A stretch of 64,000 nucleotides of DNA, from contig NZ_PYVZ01000010.1 in the NCBI RefSeq assembly GCF_003056405.1, positions 1-64,000 of the forward strand. Reading direction: 5' to 3'. The position numbers were made by a program, and so were the translations under genes. The stretch is from Devosia indica. GTDB taxonomy: Bacteria > Pseudomonadota > Alphaproteobacteria > Rhizobiales > Devosiaceae. Under the pieces are notes generated by a model. The model worked only from the letters and a program-made list of their open reading frames with translations. It had not been told where the DNA came from and did no database searches. Shown here in pieces: positions 17,010-24,726 of this stretch (position 1 is the first letter of the stretch; every line of letters begins with the position of its first letter).

Positions 17010-18167
17010 CTAGAGAACCTGACGCAGGGCCGAGATGATCCCGGTCGCGCGCTGGTCTTCCGGCCCCATCATCCAATTGGTGACGAAGCCGAAACCGATC
17101 TGGCGCGTGGGATCGGCAAAACCAACCTGCCCCCCTGCACCATCATGCCCGAAGCAGCCATCGCCCAGATAGCGCCGCGCTTCGGAATCAAGCTGGAAGC
17201 CATAGCCCCAGCGGGAATAAGGCGGATCGCCGCCAAACACCGAGACACCCTCGCTCTGGGTGCGGGTGGCGGTGGCGATCACCGCATCATCGATCAGGCG
17301 GATGCCCTTTGTGGGAACCACCGTGGCCGACCATATCATGGCCAATGCCTTGGCTGTGGCCACCCCGCCGGCGCCGGGAATTTCAGCGGCACGAATGCGC
17401 TGGCGGTTGAAGCCGCCCTCATCGGTGACAAGGTCGGCGGGCAGAGCATTGCCCAAGGTCATGGCCTTGTAGGGCCAGTTTGGGGCAGGCTTTCTGGCCT
17501 CATCGGCCCACAACGCGGAAAGCGGCGCGCTGACCTGAAGATGGGCGGGACGATCTGCCAAGGCGTCGGGGAGACCGATCCAGGCGTCCGCACCCAGGGG
17601 GCCAGTGATCACCTCACCGAACCAGGCGCCGGCCGACTTGCCGGTGACCCGGCGGACCAGTTCTCCGGTCAGCCAGCCATGGGTCAATGCGTGATAGGCG
17701 TAGCCAGTGCCGTTGGGCCATAGCGGCTCCTGTGCAGCCAGCACAGCCACCATGCGGTCCCAGTCGACAACGTCATCCTCGGTCAGGTTCTCGCGTGGGG
17801 CGGAGAGCCCGGCCCGATGCGCCAGCGCCTGACCGACCGTGATATCCGCCTTGCCGGCCTGGGCGAATTCGGGCCAGTAGCGGGCAACCGGGGCGTCGTA
17901 GTCGAGCAGCCCATCCTGCACGAGACGCGCGATCAGGATGGACATCAGCCCCTTGGTGCAGGAGAAAACGACCGAAGGGGTATCCTGGAGCCAGACGCGG
18001 CCTGTGCGCTCATCGGCAATACCGGCCCAGAGATCAATAACGCTGTGACCGCCAAGGGTGACGTGCAAGGCGCCGCCCATTGTGGGGCGCTCGGCAAATG
18101 CAGCCGCAAATGCGTCTGCGACAGGTTCGAAACCGGGCTCGACCGAGCCATGTACTTCAATCGTCAT
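17010..18167 (-). CDS. Serine hydrolase of the beta-lactamase/EstB family
   Basis: A 385-residue class C beta-lactamase-fold protein. The catalytic S-x-x-K is S69-C-T-K72. A tyrosine motif lies near residue 180 (G-Y-A-Y-H-A-L-T-H-G), and the third motif is H-x-G-like (H-D-G-A-G-G). There is no signal peptide, so it is likely a cytoplasmic esterase rather than a drug-resistance enzyme. Its ATG overlaps the glycosidase stop by 4 nt (ATGA). A reasonable guess is that it removes ester groups from the imported sugar. This is inference from context only. Confidence 0.82.
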   Translation of the reverse strand: MTIEVHGSVEPGFEPVADAFAAAFAERPTMGGALHVTLGGHSVIDLWAGIADERTGRVWLQDTPSVVFSCTKGLMSILIARLVQDGLLDYDAPVARYWPEFAQAGKADITVGQALAHRAGLSAPRENLTEDDVVDWDRMVAVLAAQEPLWPNGTGYAYHALTHGWLTGELVRRVTGKSAGAWFGEVITGPLGADAWIGLPDALADRPAHLQVSAPLSALWADEARKPAPNWPYKAMTLGNALPADLVTDEGGFNRQRIRAAEIPGAGGVATAKALAMIWSATVVPTKGIRLIDDAVIATATRTQSEGVSVFGGDPPYSRWGYGFQLDSEARRYLGDGCFGHDGAGGQVGFADPTRQIGFGFVTNWMMGPEDQRATGIISALRQVL

Positions 18168-19120
18168 TGCGGGCTGACCTCAAGATAACCGTCGGCACCG
18201 GTGCTAATGGGGAGAGGGTCGCAAATGCCGCCTTCGAAGGCGCCATCCGCGGTGACATTGTTGAACGCCAGAAGCCAGGGCCTGCCCTGCCGGTCCTGTG
18301 CGATCCTGCCAGCGTAGAGCCGTTCGTCGACCAGCAGGCGGGCAGCGGCAAAGTCGACCCGTCCAGGCATTTCGCCCACCGGCAGGCTCCAGACCCCGCC
18401 CACGCCCCCTGCCCTGTGGCCGCACAGCTTGGCGGCGTCGCAACAGAAGACGATGTGGTTCTGGCCGTCGATCCTGATGATCTGGAACACTTCGAGATGG
18501 GCAAAGCCGGAACCGGATGCGCTCAGCGGCGGCTCGACCGACCAGTGAACGAGATCGGGAGACGTGGCATGGCCCATCACCCCACGATCAGGTTCCGTAC
18601 CATCCTTGCCGCGGGCGGTGACCAGCATGTGCCAGCGCTGGTCCGACTGGCGCCAGAACACCCAAGGGTCGCGCCAGGCTTCTTCAGGCCAGGACGAGGC
18701 GCCCAGGGTTTCGTAGTAGCGCTCATCTGCGACGCAAATTTGGCCGGGTTGCTTGGTCCAGGCAAACAGGTCGGGCGAAGTGGCCACGCCGATTGATTCG
18801 ATATTGGCGAAGCTGTCGGGGGCGAGAAAACGCGAGCCGGTGTAGAACATGCGCCAGAGCCCGTCGGGGCCGCGCACCACGCTGCCGGTCCAGGTGGCGC
18901 TGCCATCGAAGCTGCCAGGCGCGCCGGCGTCAAACACCTGGCCGTGATTGGTCCAGCTGCGCAGATCGGTCGAGCTGGCATGCCCAATGCGGGCATTGCG
19001 ATGCCGCAAGTCGGGATTGCCCAGCGATTTGGGCGCATGCAGATAGAACATGTGGTAGTTCTCGCCATCGTCGGCGAGCCAGAAATCCCACACCCAATGA
19101 TCCGGCAGATGGAATGCCAC
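18164..19120 (-). CDS. Clan GH-J glycosidase (GH32/GH68-like, five-bladed propeller)
   Basis: A 318-residue protein of the GH32/GH68/GH43 propeller superfamily. The three acidic residues expected in clan J can be placed: D12 (W-V-W-D-F-W), D151 in W-R-D-P-W, and E210 (H-L-E-V-F). Repeated 'ATSPDL..W' blade motifs occur near 113 and 185. GH32 enzymes usually have a C-terminal beta-sandwich; it is absent here. The start codon is GTG with AAGGGG 8 nt upstream. There is no signal peptide, so it acts on imported sugar, perhaps a fructoside. The operator at 19172-19189 lies upstream, and the serine hydrolase gene is coupled downstream. Confidence 0.75.
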   Translation of the reverse strand: MAFHLPDHWVWDFWLADDGENYHMFYLHAPKSLGNPDLRHRNARIGHASSTDLRSWTNHGQVFDAGAPGSFDGSATWTGSVVRGPDGLWRMFYTGSRFLAPDSFANIESIGVATSPDLFAWTKQPGQICVADERYYETLGASSWPEEAWRDPWVFWRQSDQRWHMLVTARGKDGTEPDRGVMGHATSPDLVHWSVEPPLSASGSGFAHLEVFQIIRIDGQNHIVFCCDAAKLCGHRAGGVGGVWSLPVGEMPGRVDFAAARLLVDERLYAGRIAQDRQGRPWLLAFNNVTADGAFEGGICDPLPISTGADGYLEVSPQ

Positions 19121-19171
19121 TCCTCAAGCCCCTTTCCGAGGTCTTTGCAAAACACGCCTGGATTGGTGCTT

Positions 19172-19189
19172 TGCTAAATCCATTTAGCA
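19172..19189. promoter_or_regulatory. LacI-type operator between glycosidase and regulator genes
   Basis: TGCTAAATCCATTTAGCA: 8-bp perfect arms around CC. It lies between the divergent glycosidase (GTG at 19120) and regulator (TTG at 19282) genes and recurs upstream of the system 1 binding-protein gene. LacI proteins commonly bind 16-20-bp palindromes of this form. Confidence 0.87.
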
Positions 19190-19281
19190 CATGCTATGAT
19201 GCGCATTGCTTGTCAAGCGGGGGTCGCATGGCTATCCAGTCGAAAAGCGATCAACCCGGCCGTTGAGGGGAACAGAAGGCG

Positions 19282-20334
19282 TTGGGAAAAAAGCGTGTAA
19301 CACTGGCGGACGTGGCGCGTCTGGCCGGTTTGTCGACGACCGCGGCTTCGATGATCCTGACGGGCCGGCCGGACACACGTCTGTCGCCCGAGGCGCACAA
19401 GAAGGTGCACGACGCCGCTGCAAGCCTTGGCTACCGCCCAAACGTGGCAGCGCGCGCGCTACGCACGGACAAGTCACGTTCCATTGCCTTCATCTCCGAC
19501 TATGTGGCGACCACACGCTTCGCGAGCGGCCTGATCCGGGGTGCCCTGTCGGCAGCCGAAGAGGCCAAGCATGTGATGCTGGTGCTCGAGACCGGGGGCG
19601 AACCGGCGCGGGAAATCCAGGCGGTGGAAACCGCTCTCGACCGGCAGGTGGATGGCCTGATCTTTGCGGCCATGCGCGCGCGTGAGGTGTTTGTACCGGA
19701 CCTGGCGATCAATGTGCCCGTGGTGATGCTCAACGGCACCAGCGCACGCTTCCCCAATTCGGTGCTGCCGGGCGAATATGAGGGCGGACGCAAGGCCGTG
19801 GAACTGCTGGTGGGCAGCGGTATCGAGGAGGACATTGTCCTTCTCGGTCACAATGCGAAGCAGGAAGAGGGCCTGTTCCGGTCCGAAACGATCGCACGGC
19901 GATTCATGGGCATACGCGACGCAATGGCCGATGCAGGGCTGCAGTTTTCGGCCGAGTTGAGCTGCTGGAACTGGGAGCCCAATTTCGGTTACGAGCTGAC
20001 GCGCAAGCTGCTCAAGAGCCGCCGCCCGCGGGCTCTATTGTGCCTCAATGACCGGCTGGCCTTCGGTGCCTACCAGGCGCTTGGTGAAGCCGGCCTCAAA
20101 ATTCCAGAGGACGTCGCCCTGGTATCCTTCGACAATGACGAATTGGCCTCCTATCTGCGCCCCGGCCTGACGACCATTGGGCTGCCGCATGAAGATATGG
20201 GGCGCCGGGCCGTCGAACTGTTGCTGGGTCCGCAAGAGAACGCCCAGCCCGATCTGGTGCCGATGCCGGTCGTTGTCCGTGGCTCCTTGCCCGCAGCCTT
20301 GTCTGCGCAATCAGTCAAACCGCCCGCCACCTGA
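19282..20334 (+). CDS. LacI-family repressor of system 1
   Basis: A 350-residue LacI/GalR regulator. The N-terminal helix-turn-helix and hinge (T-L-A-D-V-A-R-L-A-G-L-S, residues 7-18) are followed by a periplasmic-binding-protein-like effector domain with R-P-R-A-L-L-C-L-N-D-R-L-A-F-G-A-Y. The start is TTG at 19282, with GAGGGG and AGAAGG upstream. No ATG is available near the helix-turn-helix. Two copies of one palindrome (16944, 19172) flank the operons it probably controls, and the nearer one should give autoregulation. It converges on the system 2 permease gene. Confidence 0.9.
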   Translation: MGKKRVTLADVARLAGLSTTAASMILTGRPDTRLSPEAHKKVHDAAASLGYRPNVAARALRTDKSRSIAFISDYVATTRFASGLIRGALSAAEEAKHVMLVLETGGEPAREIQAVETALDRQVDGLIFAAMRAREVFVPDLAINVPVVMLNGTSARFPNSVLPGEYEGGRKAVELLVGSGIEEDIVLLGHNAKQEEGLFRSETIARRFMGIRDAMADAGLQFSAELSCWNWEPNFGYELTRKLLKSRRPRALLCLNDRLAFGAYQALGEAGLKIPEDVALVSFDNDELASYLRPGLTTIGLPHEDMGRRAVELLLGPQENAQPDLVPMPVVVRGSLPAALSAQSVKPPAT

Positions 20335-20354
20335 GGCAGCGAGCGGGCGCTGCC
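20335..20354. terminator. Hairpin between convergent lacI and permease genes
   Basis: GGCAGCG (20335-20341) and CGCTGCC (20348-20354) form perfect 7-bp arms with a 6-nt loop. They fill the 21-nt gap between two convergent stop codons. No T-run follows. Confidence 0.55.
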
Positions 20355-20355
20355 A

Positions 20356-21237
20356 TCACCCCTTGACGCCTGCCGAGAGCATGATTGCCTGGGTCACCCG
20401 GCGCTGGAAGATGAGATAGAGCACTGCCACCGGCAGGCCCGCCATGACGGCCGAGGCCATTTGCCGCGCATAGACAATGCCATAGGCATCCTTGACCTGG
20501 GTGATGCCGACCGGGACTGTCATGGTCGCTTCGCCAGTTGCCGCCAGGAAGGGCCAGAGGAAGCTGTTCCAGGCGCCAATGAAGGTGATGATCGCCAGCG
20601 CGCTGGTAATGCCCCAGTTCATGGGGAGGTAGATGCGGAACAGCGTCTTGAAATGCCCGGCCCCGTCCATCTGCGCGGCTTCGCGGAACTCACGCGGCAC
20701 ATTGTCGAAGAACTGCTTGTAGACAATGATGGTCACCGGCACGATCAGTTGCGGCAGGATGATGCCCGCCCAGCTGTTGAGCAGCTTGAACTGCGCCATC
20801 AGCACGAAATGATTGATGATCAATGCCTGCATGGGGACCATGAAGCAGGCCAGGATCAGCACATAGATCAGCCGCCGGCCGGGAAAATCGAGTTGGCTGA
20901 GCGCATAGGCGCAGCCGGCCGAGGAGACGATGACGCCGGCGGTGATGAGTGCGGAGGTAACGAAGGAGTTGATGTACCAGATGCCGATATTGGTATTGGT
21001 CCAGATATGCTCATAGGCCTCGGTATTGATCCGCGAGGGCCACAGGGCAATGCCCGAGGCGATCACCTCGGTTTCGGATTTGAACGAGGTGACGACGGCC
21101 CAATAGACCGGGAAGATCGCCATCAGCGCAAAACCGAGTGTCACGATGGTCAGGGCCAGCCCGCCGAAATCGATCAGGCGGTCGCCCTTGAGGCGCGCGG
21201 CGTTTTCGGCCGGGCGGGTGATTGCTTCGGAGCTCAT
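20356..21237 (-). CDS. CUT1 sugar ABC permease (MalG-like), system 2
   Basis: A 293-residue permease with six predicted helices and the EAA loop R-E-A-A-Q-M-D-G-A-G-H-F-K-T-L. The ATG overlaps the stop of the upstream permease by 4 nt (ATGA). It is the last gene of the GH2/ABC operon, and a hairpin follows in the short gap to the convergent lacI gene. Confidence 0.9.
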   Translation of the reverse strand: MSSEAITRPAENAARLKGDRLIDFGGLALTIVTLGFALMAIFPVYWAVVTSFKSETEVIASGIALWPSRINTEAYEHIWTNTNIGIWYINSFVTSALITAGVIVSSAGCAYALSQLDFPGRRLIYVLILACFMVPMQALIINHFVLMAQFKLLNSWAGIILPQLIVPVTIIVYKQFFDNVPREFREAAQMDGAGHFKTLFRIYLPMNWGITSALAIITFIGAWNSFLWPFLAATGEATMTVPVGITQVKDAYGIVYARQMASAVMAGLPVAVLYLIFQRRVTQAIMLSAGVKG

Positions 21238-22115
21238 TTCTCCCCCCTTGCGCGCAGCGCCTGATATTGCAGGACACTCAGGATGATAATCATCGCGAAC
21301 AGCAGGGTCGCGGCGGCGGCGCCCTCCCCGCCCTTGTTCTGCTGGAAGGCCAGCTTGTAGATATATTGGACCAGCACGATGGTGGGGTCCTGTCGCCCGC
21401 CGATGGAGAACAGATAGACCTGATCGAAGATCTTGAGCTGGGCGATGAGCTGGATGGTCAGCACCAGCGCGGTGACCGGCCAGATCAGCGGCCAGGTAAT
21501 CTTGCGGAACTGGCGCCAGCGTCCGGCGCTGTCGAGCGAGGCCGCTTCATAAATCTCGGGCGAAATGTTGCGCAGTCCGGCAATGAACAGCAGCACGTTG
21601 AAGCCCAGCGTCCACCAGATGGTGACCACGGCGACGGTCGGCATGAAGAAGGGTATGGTGCGGGTCAGCGACATCGGCTCCCCGCCATTGAAGGGACGCA
21701 CGATGTATTGGACCAGGCCGTATTGCACGTCGATGATCCAGTTCCAGGTGAGATAGACCACCGAGACAGGCAGGATGTAGGGCAGGAAGAAGCAGGCCAT
21801 CACGAAGCCTTGCTGCCAGCCCTTGAGCCGGTTGACCGCCATGGCAATGGCCAGTGACACCAGCGTGTTGGGCACGACCGTGAGCAGCACGAAATAGGCT
21901 GTGTTCCAGGTCGCATTGTGGAACAGGCGGTGGGTGAGGATTTCGACATAGTTCTCAATGCCGACCCAGTCTCCCGGCCCGATGAGGGGGGCGTCTGTAA
22001 AGCTGAGCATCACCATCTGGATGGTGGGCCAGACGAACAGCAGGCCATAAATGACCACGAAGGGCCCGACCAGGATCAGGGCCGCCAGATATTCCGAGCG
22101 CTTGTCGCGGATCAT
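21234..22115 (-). CDS. CUT1 sugar ABC permease (MalF-like), system 2
   Basis: A 293-residue permease with six predicted helices and the EAA loop Y-E-A-A-S-L-D-S-A-G-R-W-R-Q-F. The ATG at 22115 follows GGGAGGAG and is preferred over an upstream start that would extend through the intercistronic hairpin. It pairs with the next gene and receives substrate from the binding protein encoded 68 nt upstream. Confidence 0.9.
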   Translation of the reverse strand: MIRDKRSEYLAALILVGPFVVIYGLLFVWPTIQMVMLSFTDAPLIGPGDWVGIENYVEILTHRLFHNATWNTAYFVLLTVVPNTLVSLAIAMAVNRLKGWQQGFVMACFFLPYILPVSVVYLTWNWIIDVQYGLVQYIVRPFNGGEPMSLTRTIPFFMPTVAVVTIWWTLGFNVLLFIAGLRNISPEIYEAASLDSAGRWRQFRKITWPLIWPVTALVLTIQLIAQLKIFDQVYLFSIGGRQDPTIVLVQYIYKLAFQQNKGGEGAAAATLLFAMIIILSVLQYQALRARGEK

Positions 22116-22146
22116 GTCGGTTCTCCTCCCGCAATAACCGTTTGGT

Positions 22147-22170
22147 GGCCGGCACCCGTGGGCGCCGGCC
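22147..22170 (-). promoter_or_regulatory. Intercistronic stem-loop after the system 2 binding-protein gene
   Basis: GGCCGGC (22147-22153) pairs with GCCGGCC (22164-22170), with an inner CCC/GGG stem and one A-C mismatch. It begins 14 nt after the binding-protein stop, with no T-run. A role in 3'-end protection or partial termination is inferred. Confidence 0.65.
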
Positions 22171-22183
22171 GAGGTCACAAGCC

Positions 22184-23461
22184 CTAGAGCTGGCTGTTGA
22201 GGTCGTCGCGCATTTCCATGGCGGCGTCGGCCGGGTCGAGTTCGCCGGTGGTGGCCGGATTGATGAAGTTGGACCAGGCATCGCCGAGCGGGGCGGCGGG
22301 ACCGGCCAGCACCGTCCGTGGATCGAACACGGCGGTATCGGCGAAACCGGCATAGTCGGACTGCGGCTTCATCGAAGCAAAGCCTTCGCTTTCGCGCACC
22401 TCGTTATAGGCTGGGATGTGACCGGCTCCTGCCCAGTCGAGCGAGTTCTTGTCCATCCAGGCGATGACTTCCATCACCGCAGCACGCTTTTCGGGATCGT
22501 TTTCCTTGCCGCCATTGGCCGGGATGACGAAGGCATGGGAATCCGACCAGGCGGCCGGCTGATCGAACAGCACGGGCAATTCCACCGCGCCCCACTCGAA
22601 CAATTCGCCCTTGGCGGCGAGATCGGTGAAGGTCGGGACTTCCCAATTGCCCATGATGAAGAAGGCGGCCTGGCCAGAGGTGAACTGGGCCAGCGCGGCC
22701 GGGCTTTCGATCTGGGCAGGGGTCCAGCCATTGTCCACCCAGCGCTTCATTGTCTCGGTGGCAGTCGCCAGCTTGTTGACGTCTTCATCGGTCGGGAAGA
22801 ACCCGCCCGCCTCGGCGTCGAACATGGTGCCGCCCTGCTGGCCAAAGAAGGAATAGACAGCACGATAGCGGTCGCCAGTCGGCATGGAGAGACCATACTT
22901 CCCGTCTTCGGTGGTGAACTGGGCAAGCGCCGCCTCGAAATTCTCCATGCCGTCGAGACCGGTGGGCATGCCGTTTTCATCGAGCATCCCGGCTTCGCCA
23001 AGCATTTCCTTGTTGTAGTAGAGGATCAGCCCGTGCTGGTCGAAGGGCACGCCATAGCGGGTGCCATCGACCTTGGCAGCCTGGGCGGCGGCAGCGGTGA
23101 AGCTGTCGTCCGAAAGGCCGACCGAAGCCATATCCTCATCGCTGATCTCGGCCAAAGTACCGCTATCGACAGCCAGCGGCATGCGGCTGAGGTGATAGGT
23201 GGCAATATCGGGGCCTTCGCCGATCGCGGCCGAGGTCTGCAGCTTGGTGTAGAAGGGTGTGCCCCATTCCAGGGTCGTGCCTTCAATGGTGATCTCGCCC
23301 GCATGCTCCTCGTTGAAGGCGTCGATCAGTGCTTTCATGCGGACGCCGTCGCCGCCGGCCAGAAAATCCCACCAGACTACGGTCTGCTGGGCGGCAGCTG
23401 CCGATGTCAGGGCCATCAGGGCCGTGGAAACCAGGGCAAGACGCTTGATTGTCTTGTTCAT
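22184..23461 (-). CDS. Sugar ABC substrate-binding protein, system 2
   Basis: A 425-residue family 1 solute-binding protein. A signal peptide covers residues 1-25 (A-A-A-A cleavage region), then the mature start Q-Q-T-V-V-W-W-D-F-L-A-G-G-D-G typical of oligosaccharide binders. The ATG at 23461 is preceded by GGGAGGAAAGCGAC. It delivers the substrate for the system 2 permeases. Because the operon opens with a GH2 enzyme, the ligand may be a beta-linked disaccharide or uronide. That is inference. Confidence 0.9.
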   Translation of the reverse strand: MNKTIKRLALVSTALMALTSAAAAQQTVVWWDFLAGGDGVRMKALIDAFNEEHAGEITIEGTTLEWGTPFYTKLQTSAAIGEGPDIATYHLSRMPLAVDSGTLAEISDEDMASVGLSDDSFTAAAAQAAKVDGTRYGVPFDQHGLILYYNKEMLGEAGMLDENGMPTGLDGMENFEAALAQFTTEDGKYGLSMPTGDRYRAVYSFFGQQGGTMFDAEAGGFFPTDEDVNKLATATETMKRWVDNGWTPAQIESPAALAQFTSGQAAFFIMGNWEVPTFTDLAAKGELFEWGAVELPVLFDQPAAWSDSHAFVIPANGGKENDPEKRAAVMEVIAWMDKNSLDWAGAGHIPAYNEVRESEGFASMKPQSDYAGFADTAVFDPRTVLAGPAAPLGDAWSNFINPATTGELDPADAAMEMRDDLNSQL

Positions 23462-23554
23462 GTCGCTTTCCTCCCAAAAAAGCTCAATGCGAAAAATGTG
23501 CCGGCCGATGTGGTGCATTGAGCCATTGGCCGCACCGGCCGAAATCGCCGCCGC

Positions 23555-24637
23555 CTAGTCCGCGTGGTACGCCAGACCGGCTGCGTCGAAGAGATGGGTG
23601 GCTGTTCCGTCCACCTTGAGCGACACCGGGCCACCGGCCGCGAGCGTGCTCTTGCCTTCATCCTCGGCGACGACATTGCTGCCGTCGGCGAGGGTGACGT
23701 GCACCAGCGTGCGGTCTCCCAGCCGCTCCACCAGGGCAATCTGTCCGGTGATGTCGCCGGCCCCATCCTGCGCCACGCGCAGGGATTCCGGGCGAACGCC
23801 CAGGGTGAGTTCACCTTTGTCTTTCGGCTGCTGGCGGATGGTGGTGGCGAGTTGTGCGCCCGCCACGTTGATCCTGAGACCATCCGCGCCGGTCTCGATG
23901 CCGGTGACGGGAATGAAGTTCATCGAAGGCGAGCCGACAAAGGCGGCCACAAACCGGCTGGCCGGGCGCGAATAGACCTCCATGGGGGTGCCGATCTGCT
24001 CGACCTTGCGGTTGTTCATCACCACGATGCGGCTGGCCAGGGTCATGGCTTCGGTCTGGTCGTGGGTGACGAAAATCATCGTCGTGCCAATGCGCTGATG
24101 GAGCTGGGCCAGTTCCACCCTGGTGCGGACACGCAGACCCGCGTCGAGATTGGAGAGCGGTTCATCGAGCAGGAAGGCCTGTGGCTCGCGCACAATGGCT
24201 CGGCCAATGGCGACACGCTGGCGCTGTCCGCCGGAAAGCTGGGCCGGGCGGCGATCGAGCAGCGCGCCGATCTCGAGCATGCGGGCCGCATCGTCGACGC
24301 GCCGGGCGATCTCGCCCTTCTCGGTGCCGATATTTTCCAGCCCGAAGCTCATGTTCTGGCGCACGCTCATATGCGGGTAAAGCGCGTAGTTCTGGAACAC
24401 CATGGCCACGCCGCGCTGACTGGGCGGCAGATTGTCCACCCGGCGCTCGCCAATATGGATCTCGCCGGCGTTGACCGCTTCAAGCCCGGCAATCATCCGC
24501 AGCAGGGTCGACTTCCCGCAGCCCGAGGGGCCGAGGAAAACGATGAACTCGCCCGAGCGGATATGCATGTTCACCCGCTCGAGCACCTCGACGGCGCCAT
24601 AGGATTTGCTCACATCCTTGAGCACGATATCGGCCAT
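23555..24637 (-). CDS. ugpC: CUT1 ABC transporter ATPase (UgpC/MsmK type), system 2
   Basis: A 360-residue ATPase with Walker A G-P-S-G-C-G-K-S (36-43), [19 protein letters not shown] and a TOBE-containing C-terminal domain. Unlike system 1 and system 3, the ATPase gene lies before the binding-protein gene, directly after the GH2 gene (89-nt gap holding an inverted repeat). A good ribosome binding site (AAGGAGG) precedes the ATG. Confidence 0.92.
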   Translation of the reverse strand: MADIVLKDVSKSYGAVEVLERVNMHIRSGEFIVFLGPSGCGKSTLLRMIAGLEAVNAGEIHIGERRVDNLPPSQRGVAMVFQNYALYPHMSVRQNMSFGLENIGTEKGEIARRVDDAARMLEIGALLDRRPAQLSGGQRQRVAIGRAIVREPQAFLLDEPLSNLDAGLRVRTRVELAQLHQRIGTTMIFVTHDQTEAMTLASRIVVMNNRKVEQIGTPMEVYSRPASRFVAAFVGSPSMNFIPVTGIETGADGLRINVAGAQLATTIRQQPKDKGELTLGVRPESLRVAQDGAGDITGQIALVERLGDRTLVHVTLADGSNVVAEDEGKSTLAAGGPVSLKVDGTATHLFDAAGLAYHAD

Positions 24638-24686
24638 GTTGTTCTCCTCCTTGGTTGGGCGGCGCGTTTTCGCGTCTCGCCCGGTT

Positions 24687-24716
24687 CTTCACCTCTCCAT
24701 CCAGGGAGAGATGAAG
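24687..24716. repeat. Inverted repeat, CTCTCC/GGAGAG type
   Basis: Arms CTTCA-C-CTCTCC (24687-24698) and GGAGAG-A-TGAAG (24705-24716) with a 6-nt loop, between the GH2 and ATPase genes. It resembles the pyrimidine-arm/purine-arm hairpins at 56512 and 57833, a common form of intergenic palindromic repeat in Rhizobiales-type genomes. Confidence 0.5.
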
Positions 24717-24726
24717 TTCGCCTTGG

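Noticed and set aside
17010..18167. Antibiotic-resistance beta-lactamase
   Set aside because: It has the S-x-x-K fold but no signal peptide and is embedded in a sugar operon; an esterase role is more likely.
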